A stretch of 64,000 nucleotides of DNA from Bin5 sp965220715 (GTDB taxonomy: Bacteria > Chloroflexota > Anaerolineae > Caldilineales > Caldilineaceae), in the NCBI GenBank assembly GCA_965220715.1, contig OZ244843.1, positions 1,984,001-2,048,000 on the forward strand. The letters run 5' to 3'. The notes under the pieces were generated by a model that had not been told where the DNA came from, ran no database searches, and was given only the letters and a program-made list of their open reading frames with translations. The stretch's first letter is position 1. Every line of letters starts with the position of its first letter. The position numbers and the translations under genes were made by a program. Of this stretch, positions 27,164-35,691 are shown in pieces.

Positions 27164-27676
27164 CTACTCCAGCTCTATCGGTGTCCAGCCGGAAGGGCGC
27201 CGCGCGTCATCTCCCTCCAACTGGTTCAGCCACGCGCTGCTGTTCTGCAATGCGCGGTTCACGGGCGGCTGCAGAAGCTGGATCTCGCCCCCGTAGCGCC
27301 CCATCTGCGCGTCCCGTTGCCACGCCTGCACCCACACGCAGGGCATCTCCGGGATTACTTCACAATGCCCGTTCTGGCGCACGCCGCCGCAAGGGCCGTT
27401 GCGCAGATTCTTTGGGCAGTTCATCGGGCAGGTCATGCCCGTGCTGTGTAATATGCACTGGCCGCACATCTGGCAGTTGAAAAGATAACCCTTGGATACC
27501 TCTTCGCTCCAAACGAAAATGCCTTCCCTCCACCCCGCCGGCATAATCCGCTTCATCAGCGGGTAGAGCAAATGCAAGGCCGATTTGGAGGCCGCGTAAA
27601 CCGCTTCCAACAGGCGCGGTCGGTTCTTCAACCACTCACTGCCGGGCATTCTCTTGGATTCGGCGAAGGAAGACAC
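27164..27676 (-). CDS. metV: MetV-like partner of methylenetetrahydrofolate reductase (MTHFR C-terminal domain)
   Basis: A 170-residue Cys-rich protein starting at GTG 27676. The centre reads NCQMCGQCILHSTGMTCPMNCPKNLRNGPCGG, a cluster of Cys residues that in MetV binds zinc or an Fe-S cluster, followed by further Cys (NGHCEV, MPCVW). This domain is the MTHFR_C type that partners MetF in MetVF reductases. It is the first gene of a two-gene unit with metF. In acetogens the complex reduces methylene-THF with electrons from ferredoxin-linked partners. Whether this organism uses it catabolically or for methionine is not shown here. Confidence 0.82.
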   Translation of the reverse strand: MSSFAESKRMPGSEWLKNRPRLLEAVYAASKSALHLLYPLMKRIMPAGWREGIFVWSEEVSKGYLFNCQMCGQCILHSTGMTCPMNCPKNLRNGPCGGVRQNGHCEVIPEMPCVWVQAWQRDAQMGRYGGEIQLLQPPVNRALQNSSAWLNQLEGDDARRPSGWTPIELE

Positions 27677-27825
27677 CGGAACGGTACCTGGCCCTTTCTG
27701 AATTCGACGACGACAACACGATCATACCACACGATTATCAGTTCTCTACAGCCCCGCGATCGCCCTCGTAGCCAAGGCCAAATAAGGTGCGCGGCCAGCC
27801 CACCTGTTCAGCCCCTCAGGCTCCA

Positions 27826-27915
27826 TATCCAGTGTTTCTTCGTGAACCTTCGTGCCCTTCGAAATTCAAAAAACGTTGTTCTTCACGGCCCCTCGTGCCC
27901 CCCGTGGATAGACCC
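27826..27915. repeat. Decayed copy of the TTCGTGG repeat in the metV-rraA gap
   Basis: The 310-base gap between metV and the RraA-like gene contains CTTCGTGAACCTTCGTGCCC and TTCTTCACGGCCCCTCGTG, diverged forms of the unit that makes the tandem arrays at 32.3 and 51.9 kb. Near 27960 three tandem TGACCCC heptamers follow. No gene is seen in the gap. Confidence 0.55.
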
Positions 27916-27987
27916 CACACGGCTTTCGCAAATCTCAGCCTGGACAATCAACACCGAACCTGACCCCTGACCCCTGACCCCTGCAGT

Positions 27988-28728
27988 TCAGCCCTCCTGC
28001 TGCGCCCGCCAGGCTTCGTATTCGGCCCGGGCGTCCTCTCGCAGCGGGTAATACTTGCGCAGGTCGCCGCCCTCGGCCAGCCTCATGCGCGAGAACTCCT
28101 CCCATTCCGCGTGCTCACCGGCCTTCTCTAGCAACTCTGGCGCCAGCGCGCTGGGCACTACCACCACGCCGTCGTCGTCGGCAACGATGACATCGCCGGG
28201 CATGACCAGCGTATCGCCGCACGCCACCGGCACATTGACGGCAAAGGGAAAAATGTTGGTCTGCGTGTGGAAATTGGGAGTGACGCCCAGTAGCCACAAC
28301 CCCAGATCCAACTCCTTCGCATTGGGGTAATCGCGGATGCAGCCGTCGATTACAACACCGACGCCGCCCCTTCCCTGGAAGTAGGTCAGCATCATTTCGC
28401 CGAAGACGCCGCTGTCCATGTCTCCCCTGGCGTCTACAACCACAATATCCCCCGGCTGCGTATGGTACAGGACATGGCGGTGAAGCTGCTGCTCCGGGTC
28501 GTTGTATTCGTCCACGCCGTAGAGGTCTTCCCGCTTGGGCATGAATTGCAGCGTCAGCGCCGGGCCCGCCACGACTTTTCCAGGCGTCCATGGCCGCGGC
28601 CCTTGTAACTGTGGATTTCTTATACCCAAGCGGCTCAGCTCGCCGCTTGCAGTGGCCGTACCAATCTCCGCCAGCCCTTCAATCAACGCCCGCGGGGGAC
28701 GCTGAATGTCCTCTGTCTTGATCGTCAT
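27988..28728 (-). CDS. RraA-like / HMG-CHA aldolase family protein
   Basis: A 246-residue member of the RraA fold. Key motifs are VVAGPALTLQF, GDIVVVDARGDMDSGVFGEM, GVVIDGCIRDYPNAKEL and the C-terminal VMPGDVIVADDDGVVVVPSALAPELLEKA. In the aldolase branch (4-hydroxy-4-methyl-2-oxoglutarate aldolase) the Arg-Asp pair in DGCIRD and the following Asp coordinate a divalent metal and substrate. Many family members are annotated as dimethylmenaquinone methyltransferase in error. GGAGTGTGAGAG precedes the ATG. Regulation of RNase E is unlikely; a metal-dependent aldolase or decarboxylase of keto acids is the better guess. Confidence 0.82.
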   Translation of the reverse strand: MTIKTEDIQRPPRALIEGLAEIGTATASGELSRLGIRNPQLQGPRPWTPGKVVAGPALTLQFMPKREDLYGVDEYNDPEQQLHRHVLYHTQPGDIVVVDARGDMDSGVFGEMMLTYFQGRGGVGVVIDGCIRDYPNAKELDLGLWLLGVTPNFHTQTNIFPFAVNVPVACGDTLVMPGDVIVADDDGVVVVPSALAPELLEKAGEHAEWEEFSRMRLAEGGDLRKYYPLREDARAEYEAWRAQQEG

Positions 28729-28866
28729 CTCTCACACTCCTCCAATTTCAAGAGTCGCTCTTGTTCATGGGCCCGAACCAAAGCGCGCCCGCATTCGCCT
28801 GCCTCATGCTTCTTCGCTGTCCCAATTATAGCCCCCCTTGACAGCTGCCCAAGAATCGGATTCAGT

Positions 28867-28909
28867 GAACTGCCGGGTACGAGTGAGGTCACTAAGAACT
28901 AGCACTACA
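28867..28909 (+). repeat. Dispersed ACTGCCG...ACTAAGAACTA element, copy 1
   Basis: Starts GAACTGCCGGGTACGAGTGA and continues to ACTAAGAACTAGCAC. Related copies are at 29192-29265, 33165-33239 and 34414-34440. It lies in a gap of about 700 bases (28729-29433) in which no gene was found. Confidence 0.6.
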
Positions 28910-29191
28910 ACCGCAATTCAGTGGATTGTGAATTCTGGGCGACAAAAAGAGCAGAAAAATGTTGTTGAGACGGCACGAAACTGGGCGATCAACCCGATTT
29001 TCCGCCAACTCGATAGCTATGTTTCTCCGATTCCCCCTCGATCACCGAAAGCGCTGTTGTAGTACTAATGTGCGTTCAATATGAAAACCCGCCTTTTTGC
29101 GCGCTACGTATTGCGTAAAGGCAGGCAAGACAACCACAGTTCCATTTCGTAACCTGCGCGAAAAGTCTTGGTGTCAAATGGGATGTACATG

Positions 29192-29265
29192 AGAAACTCA
29201 AAACAAAACGAACTGCCGCGCACGAGCGGGTTTACTAAGAACTAAAAACACAAAACTAAAAACTG
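29192..29265 (+). repeat. Dispersed ACTGCCG...ACTAAGAACTA element, copy 2
   Basis: Best preserved copy: AACTCAAAACAAAACG, then AACTGCCGCGCACGAGCGGG, then TTTACTAAGAACTAAAAAC and a run of CTAAAAACT. It sits just upstream of the ctpA promoter region. The same order of blocks is found at 33165-33239. Confidence 0.65.
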
Positions 29266-29288
29266 TTCCGTTTGGATGCTGGATTGCT

Positions 29289-29316
29289 TTTCTGCGGGCA
29301 AGCCGTATGGTACAAT
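29289..29316 (+). promoter_or_regulatory. Putative ctpA promoter
   Basis: TACAAT at 29311-29316 is preceded by TGG (extended -10). TTTCTG at 29289-29294 lies 16 bases upstream as a weak -35. It is about 120 bases before the ctpA start. Predicted from consensus only. Confidence 0.35.
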
Positions 29317-29433
29317 TCCTGGAAATTCATTTGTTCGAAAACGTCTCGTCGCCGGTCTCTTAACGTTTCAGAGGACTGCCCGTGGCTACGCCGCCGCGGT
29401 TCGCCCCAAGCATATCGACTCAGGGATTTCCGT

Positions 29434-30729
<1,296 letters not shown>

Positions 30730-30795
30730 GCAGCGGTTATGCTGGACAGCATCTCCCTTCCGTGCATGGTTAGATAAACGCAGCGAGCACTGACA

Positions 30796-31302
30796 TTGGC
30801 AAAGAAAAAGCAACAGACGGCGCCTACCGGGCCTCGCACCGTCGCTACTAATCGCAAAGCCCGCCACGACTACTTCATCGAAGAGACCTTCGAAGCCGGC
30901 ATCGCCCTGACCGGCACCGAGATCAAATCCGCGCGCAACGGCTCGGTGAATCTGCGCGAGGGATTTGTGCTCGTGCGCGCCGGCGAGGCCTGGCTGATGG
31001 GCGTCCATATCGACCAATATCGACATGGCAACCGCGCCAATCACCAGGAGACCCGCTCCCGCAAACTGCTCCTCCATAAACGCCAGATCGATTACCTGCA
31101 CGCCTGCGCTACCCAGCGCAACTGGACAATCGTCCCTCTGCGCATGTACATCAACGACGCCGGCCTGGCCAAAGTCCAGATCGCGCTCGTGCGCGGCAAG
31201 AGGCAATACGACAAACGCCAGACGATCGCCAGCCGGGACGCTGAACGGGACGTCAACCGCGCCCTGAAACAGCAGTCCCGCGAAGGAAACGGGCGCGACT
31301 AA
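30796..31302 (+). CDS. smpB: SsrA-binding protein SmpB
   Basis: Binds tmRNA and delivers it to stalled ribosomes for trans-translation. The 168-residue product begins with a TTG codon (MAKKKQQ), no ATG being available nearby. It shows NRKARHDYFIEETFEAGIALTGTEIKSAR, the SmpB beta-barrel signature, GMHIxQY-like GVHIDQY, and RKLLLHKRQIDYL. The C-terminal basic tail (GKRQYDKRQTIASRDAERDVNRAL) is the part that mimics the anticodon arm. No ssrA (tmRNA) gene was recognised in the window. Confidence 0.95.
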   Translation: MAKKKQQTAPTGPRTVATNRKARHDYFIEETFEAGIALTGTEIKSARNGSVNLREGFVLVRAGEAWLMGVHIDQYRHGNRANHQETRSRKLLLHKRQIDYLHACATQRNWTIVPLRMYINDAGLAKVQIALVRGKRQYDKRQTIASRDAERDVNRALKQQSREGNGRD

Positions 31303-31389
31303 CGCATCCCATTTCAACTGCGCTGCTTCAGCGCCGCGGCGGATAACTCCGTTCAACCCGCTGCCAACAATCCAATTTCCACAACGACA

Positions 31390-32247
31390 ATGAATCCCGC
31401 CCAGCAGCCGCCCGATGACCAATTGGATCGGGCGCTGGACACGCTTCTGGCAGCCCGCAAGTATCGCTCCGTACATCCGGGCCTGGCACGCGCCATCGCC
31501 GCTGCCGAACTTGCGAAAGGCCGCTCCCTCAAAGAGGCCGTCAAAGCGACCAAAAATCAGCTGCACCAGAGCGCCGCCGTTTACTTACGCCGCAATCTGA
31601 ACCACGACGACGCGCTCCGCCAACTGCAAACGACCGTCCACGCCGCGGCAAGCGGAACCGACAACTGCTCTCCCGCTGACAACGCAGCCGTGCGCGCCCT
31701 ACTGCGCCGCCTCATGGCCGCCCACGCCTCGACCCACGAACGCTTGCCCCTCCTCGACACCTTCTATTCCCAACTCTTTCAACAGCTTCCGCCGGTCCGG
31801 TCCGTGCTCGATGTCGCCTGCGGACTGCACCCGCTGGCGCGTCCGTGGATGCCTCTTCCTCCCGACGTCTCCTACATCGCCTGCGATATCTTTGCCGATA
31901 AGATCGACTTCCTCAACCGCTTTTTCCACGTGATGGGCTACGCCGGCGCCGCCGTCCAGCGCAACGCCCTCGAGGACATGAGCACACCCGCAGCCGACAT
32001 CGCCTTTGTCCTCAAAACCTTGCCCTGCCTCGATCAGATCGAAAGCGGCGCCGGCGAAAGGCTCCTGCACCAGCTCGACGCCCCCATCCTCATCGTCTCC
32101 TTTCCCAATCACACCCTCGCCGGCCGCAAACAAGGCATGGCGCAACACTACGCCGCCAATTTCGAAGCGCTCATCAAGGGAGCCGGATGGCAGGCCCAGA
32201 CACTCACCTATCCCTCAGAGCAGGTCTACATCGTACGAAAGGATTGA
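31390..32247 (+). CDS. Arm-family 16S rRNA (m7G1405)-type methyltransferase homologue
   Basis: 285-residue SAM-dependent methyltransferase matching the aminoglycoside-resistance family (ArmA, RmtB, FmrO). The N-terminal helical rRNA-binding domain has LLAARKYRSVHPGLARAI and LHQSAAVYLRR. The Rossmann core has VLDVACGLHPLA (139-150) for SAM, ACDIF (164-168), FVLKTLPCLDQIE (about 206-218) and VSFPNHTLAGRKQGM (236-250), which correspond block by block to RmtB-type sequences. In characterised members this methylates G1405 of 16S rRNA and blocks 4,6-disubstituted deoxystreptamine aminoglycosides. Whether this chromosomal copy confers resistance is unknown. It lies directly upstream of the 44-bp repeat array and shows no mobile-element context. 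Confidence 0.85.
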   Translation: MNPAQQPPDDQLDRALDTLLAARKYRSVHPGLARAIAAAELAKGRSLKEAVKATKNQLHQSAAVYLRRNLNHDDALRQLQTTVHAAASGTDNCSPADNAAVRALLRRLMAAHASTHERLPLLDTFYSQLFQQLPPVRSVLDVACGLHPLARPWMPLPPDVSYIACDIFADKIDFLNRFFHVMGYAGAAVQRNALEDMSTPAADIAFVLKTLPCLDQIESGAGERLLHQLDAPILIVSFPNHTLAGRKQGMAQHYAANFEALIKGAGWQAQTLTYPSEQVYIVRKD

Positions 32248-32269
32248 CACCTTTCTAGAGTGTCTCTCC

Positions 32270-33115
32270 GCGCCCCTTCGTGGACAAAAAGAAGGTGTTC
32301 TTCGTGGTCCTTCGCGGCCCTTCGTGGCCAAAAGAAGGTGTTCTTCGCGGCCCTTCGCGGCCCTTCGTGGATCAACAGAAGGTTTTCTTCGTGCCCCTTC
32401 GCGACTCTTCGTGGATCAACAGAAGGTTTTCTTCGTGCCCCTTCGCGACTCTTCGTGGATCAACAGAAGGTTTTCTTCGTGCCCCTTCGCGACTCTTCGT
32501 GGATCAACAGAAGGTTTTCTTCGTGCCCCTTCGCGACTCTTCGTGGATCAACAGAAGGTTTTCTTCGTGCCCCTTCGCGACTCTTCGTGGATCAACAGAA
32601 GGTGTTCTTCGTGGTCCTTCGCGGCCCTTCGTGGATAAAAAAAAGGTTTTCTTCGTGGTCCTTCGTGGCCCTTCGTGGATCAAAAGAAGGTTTTCTTCGT
32701 GCCCCTTCGCGACTCTTCGTGGATCAAAAGAAGGTTTTCTTCGTGCCCCTTCGCGACTCTTCGTGGATCAACAGAAGGTTTTCTTCGTGCCCCTTCGCGA
32801 CTCTTCGTGGATAAAAAAAAGGTGTTCTTCGTGGTCCTTCGCGGCCCTTCGTGGATAAAAAAAAGGTGTTCTTCGTGGTCCTTCGCGGCCCTTCGTGGAT
32901 CAAAAGAAGGTGTTCTTCGTGGTCCTTCGCGGCCCTTCGTGGATCAACAGAAGGTTTTCTTCGTGCCCCTTCGCGACTCTTCGTGGATCAACAGAAGGTT
33001 TTCTTCGTGGTCCTTCGCGGCCCTTCGTGGATAAAAAAAAGGTGTTCTCCACGGCCCTTCGTGGCCCTTCGTGGATAAAAAAAAGGTGTTCTCCACGGCC
33101 CTTCGTGGACACACC
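32270..33115. repeat. Tandem array of about 19 units, 44-bp period
   Basis: The core AAGGT recurs every 44 bases from 32290 to 33082 without a break in register. The unit contains TTCTTCGTGCCCCTTCGCGA and CTTCGTGGATCAACAGAAGG. Within a unit two 10-mers (CCTTCGCGGC and CCTTCGTGGA) are related. Variants alternate between GATCAACAG, GATAAAAAA and GATCAAAAG spacers. Since 44 is not a multiple of three and few stops occur, all three forward frames stay open. This is not evidence of coding. Confidence 0.92.
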
Positions 33116-33129
33116 AAGTTATGACCTTA

Positions 33130-33239
33130 CAAATCTCAGTTCAAAAAAACGTCAATGAGCCCCAAAGACTCAAAACTCACCCAACTACCGCGTACAAGCG
33201 GGGTTTACCAAAAACTAAAAACAAGAATCTAAAAACTGA
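33130..33239 (+). repeat. Array-flanking block with dispersed element copy 3
   Basis: CTCAGTTCAAAAAAACGTCA at 33135 onward, then GACTCAAAACTC and AACTACCGCGTACAAGCGGG (33183 onward) with the CTAAAAACT tail. It parallels 29192-29265, and its first part parallels 53824-53860 after the 92-bp array. The GNAT stop codon (33229-33231) lies inside it. Confidence 0.65.
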
Positions 33240-33735
33240 CCTTCCAATACAAGAAGCGGTCCGTCGCCGACGTGATCACAAATCCGACCTTCTGCAACAC
33301 GCGCATCGACGCCACATTTCTGTTGGCCGTCTCCGCAATCACCGCATCGACACCATCCTCAGCAAGCGCCCACCGCACCATCTCCGCCACCGCGTCCGTG
33401 GCCAAACCTCGGTTGTGATAAAACGGATCGAAGCCGTAGCCGATCTCTACCGCGTTATCCCTGTCCGGAGCCCCCTTGAACGCCAGGCTGCCAATGATGC
33501 GCCGCTCCTCCTTCAACACCGCGACCCACTGGCAATGCCAGCGTGCATAGTGTGGCCTGCGTCGCATTTGGCCGATGGCCCGCGACACGATCGGGCGCAA
33601 CTCGTCCTCCAGGCGTTGACCGCTGGCTGCCAGCCCCAGCGCCTGCTCCAACCGCGCAAAGCTGTCCCGCTGCCAGCGCATCTGCTGCAGCGTCAGTGCA
33701 ATGATCGTCAGTCGTTCCGTTTCCAGGCGCATCAT
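33229..33735 (-). CDS. GNAT-family N-acetyltransferase
   Basis: A 168-residue acetyltransferase of the RimJ/RimL-like branch. It begins MMRLETERLTIIALT, a standard start for this branch. The start at 33735 avoids the 62-base overlap with the maoC gene that a longer frame (to 33894) would require. The acetyl-CoA-binding region reads EIGYGFDPFYHNRGLATDAVAEMVRWAL, and NRNVASMRVLQKVGF is the motif B-like segment. The substrate is unknown. The last codons and stop fall within a dispersed repeat, so the true C-terminus may have been altered by its insertion. Confidence 0.8.
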   Translation of the reverse strand: MMRLETERLTIIALTLQQMRWQRDSFARLEQALGLAASGQRLEDELRPIVSRAIGQMRRRPHYARWHCQWVAVLKEERRIIGSLAFKGAPDRDNAVEIGYGFDPFYHNRGLATDAVAEMVRWALAEDGVDAVIAETANRNVASMRVLQKVGFVITSATDRFLYWKVSF

Positions 33736-33832
33736 TGTTGGTTCGTGTGATTCGGGTCTGCCGTCAGTACCAAGGAAGGGAGAACCGCTCTTGCCAGGAT
33801 CCATTTGCGGCCGCCCTCTGCGCTTTTGCCCT

Positions 33833-34336
33833 TTATGCAGAATCCTGAACAACCGGTCGGCTAGTCTTCGGACCATGGCCGCGCCTGTAGACAAGTAGTG
33901 TGCGCTTGAATTCGATCACAACCACGCCGTCCTGGTTGAAGCCTATGGTACGCACCGTGACGATCCCCTGGTGGGGGCGGCTCCCTGACGGCCGCAGATG
34001 CAACACCTCGCTCTGAGCGTAAATTGTATCGCCCTCAAACACCGGCGCCGGCAGCCGCACCTCGTCCCAGCCCAGGTTGACCGCGTTCTGCGAGATGTCC
34101 GCAACCGACAGACCGGTCACAAGCGCCAGCGTAAAAGTCGAGTCCACCAGCGGACGCCCCCACTCGGTCTGGCTGGCATAGTGGGCATCGAAATGGATCG
34201 GGTTGGTGTTCACCGTCAGCAGCGTAAACCACACATTGTCGGCCGCCAGCACCGTGCGCCCCAGCCGGTGTTCGAACAGGTCACCTACGCTGAAATCTTC
34301 GTAATAGCGCCCCTGGCCATCCCCTTGCGTGGACAT
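33833..34336 (-). CDS. MaoC-like hot-dog dehydratase
   Basis: A 167-residue hot-dog fold hydratase that hydrates or dehydrates enoyl-type thioesters. GGGAGGGGGCGGAG immediately precedes the ATG at 34336. The motif RYYEDFSVGDLFEHRLGRTVLAADNVWFTLLTVNTNPIHFD contains the Asn-Pro-x-His pair (NTNPIHFD) that holds the catalytic His/Asp in MaoC proteins. FEGDTIYAQSEVLHLRPS is typical of the second half. It follows a CoA transferase (102-base gap) and an acyl-CoA dehydrogenase, which together fit breakdown of a branched or dicarboxylic acid via its CoA ester. Confidence 0.88.
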   Translation of the reverse strand: MSTQGDGQGRYYEDFSVGDLFEHRLGRTVLAADNVWFTLLTVNTNPIHFDAHYASQTEWGRPLVDSTFTLALVTGLSVADISQNAVNLGWDEVRLPAPVFEGDTIYAQSEVLHLRPSGSRPHQGIVTVRTIGFNQDGVVVIEFKRTLLVYRRGHGPKTSRPVVQDSA

Positions 34337-34413
34337 CTCCGCCCCCTCCCGATGCAAATTCAATTTATTCCCAAGACTCTTCACACGCGCCGCACGCTGG
34401 GAACGGAAATCTA

Positions 34414-34440
34414 GTGAACTGCCGCGCTAGAGCAGGGTTA
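34414..34440 (+). repeat. Dispersed element, short copy 4
   Basis: GTGAACTGCCGCGCTAGAGC then AGGGTTA, a truncated copy of the element at 29211 and 33183. Its GTTA contains the complement of the CoA transferase stop codon (TAA, 34440-34438). Confidence 0.5.
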
Positions 34441-35643
34441 CTGTCCCCTATCCCCTGCAGATCCTCCAACCACGCCATCCCGCTCCAACTGCTCGATCGC
34501 ATCCACCCTATAGCCCAACTCCTCCAGCAGTGCCCGCGTATGGCCGCCTGCTGCTGGGATCGGGTCAAAGCGCGGCGGCCACGATTCGTTGGTCGTCGCC
34601 GGCTGCAGCGCCGGCAGCGGCCCCACCGGCGACTCCACCTCCGCCACCCGCCCACGCGCCAACAACTGCGGATGCTCCCAGAATGCCTCAACGTCGCGCA
34701 GTTCCGCATTCGCGATCTGCGCCCGTTCCATGCGCGCCGCAACCTCAGCCGCCGTCAAGCCCGCGAAAACGGATTCGATCTCCTGCTGCAAAGCCGCACG
34801 GTTTTGCACGCGCAGCGTGTTGTCGGAGAAGCGAGCATCCGTCGCCACCTCCGCTCTTTCCAGCACAGACCCGCAAAACTGCTCCCACTCGCGTTGATTC
34901 TGTATCGCGAACAAGACCGTGCGCCCGTCGCCGGTGGCATAGGGCCCGTACGGCGCGATCGCCGCGTGGCTGGCGCCGGTGCGCGGCAGGCGGCCACCGC
35001 CCAACGCGTAATAGGCGGGGAAGCCCATCCACTCGCACAGGCCGTCAAACAGCGAGACATGCAGCACGCACCCCTCTTTCCCCCGCTCGCGCTGCAGCAG
35101 CGCCGCCAAAATGCTGCTGTACGCGTACATTCCGCCGGCAATATCGGCCACCGGAATGCCGCTCTTGGCCTCCTCCTCCTCGCTGCCAGTGACAGAGACG
35201 ACACCGGTCTCCGCCTGGATCAGCAGGTCGTACGCTTTCTTATCGCGGTACGGCCCGTCCGCGCCGTAACCGCTGACGTGGCACACGATCAAGTCGGGAT
35301 AGCTGCCGCGCAGCCGCGCATCGTCGAAACCAAGCCGCTCAACCGCGCCCGGCGCCAGGTTCTGGACAAAGACATCCGCCCGCTCCAGCAAACGCGCCAA
35401 AATCTCCTTGCCCTCTGCCGCCTTCAGATCCAGCGTGATCGACTCTTTCGAGCGGTTGGCCCAGGCAAAGTGGCTGCACAGCCCCCGCGCCGCCGAATCA
35501 TAATAGCGGGCGAAATCCCCGCCGCCCGGCCGCTCGACCTTAATCACCCGCGCGCCCAGGTCGGCCAGATGCCGCGTCGCCAGCGGCGCCGCGATCGCCT
35601 GCTCCAACGAGACTACAGTGACATGGGACAGTGGCAGAGGCAT
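34438..35643 (-). CDS. CaiB/BaiF family CoA transferase (class III)
   Basis: Transfers CoA between carboxylic acids through an enzyme-bound aspartyl-CoA thioester. The 401-residue product starts at 35643 (MPLPLSHVTVVSLEQAIAAP), a normal family start. The N-terminal block ATRHLADLGARVIKVERPGGGDFARYYD binds CoA. The catalytic Asp lies in KKAYDLLIQAETGV. Further motifs are VADIAGGMYAYSSILAALLQRERGKEG and VSLFDGLCEWMG. It is positioned between acyl-CoA dehydrogenase (48 bases upstream) and MaoC, so it probably activates the substrate of a short beta-oxidation-like route. Confidence 0.9.
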   Translation of the reverse strand: MPLPLSHVTVVSLEQAIAAPLATRHLADLGARVIKVERPGGGDFARYYDSAARGLCSHFAWANRSKESITLDLKAAEGKEILARLLERADVFVQNLAPGAVERLGFDDARLRGSYPDLIVCHVSGYGADGPYRDKKAYDLLIQAETGVVSVTGSEEEEAKSGIPVADIAGGMYAYSSILAALLQRERGKEGCVLHVSLFDGLCEWMGFPAYYALGGGRLPRTGASHAAIAPYGPYATGDGRTVLFAIQNQREWEQFCGSVLERAEVATDARFSDNTLRVQNRAALQQEIESVFAGLTAAEVAARMERAQIANAELRDVEAFWEHPQLLARGRVAEVESPVGPLPALQPATTNESWPPRFDPIPAAGGHTRALLEELGYRVDAIEQLERDGVVGGSAGDRGQ

Positions 35644-35691
35644 CAGAAAAGAACGACCACCTATGCTTATGAAATACAAAGTATGCAACAA

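Noticed and set aside
28729..29433. Small gene in the gap before ctpA (for example 28838-29062)
   Set aside because: No ribosome site, no recognisable motif and the frame includes part of a dispersed repeat.
32260..33158. Open frames up to 192 residues across the 44-bp array
   Set aside because: All three forward frames are open because the repeat unit lacks stops and its length is not a multiple of three. The translated peptides are the same block in rotation, with no ribosome sites.
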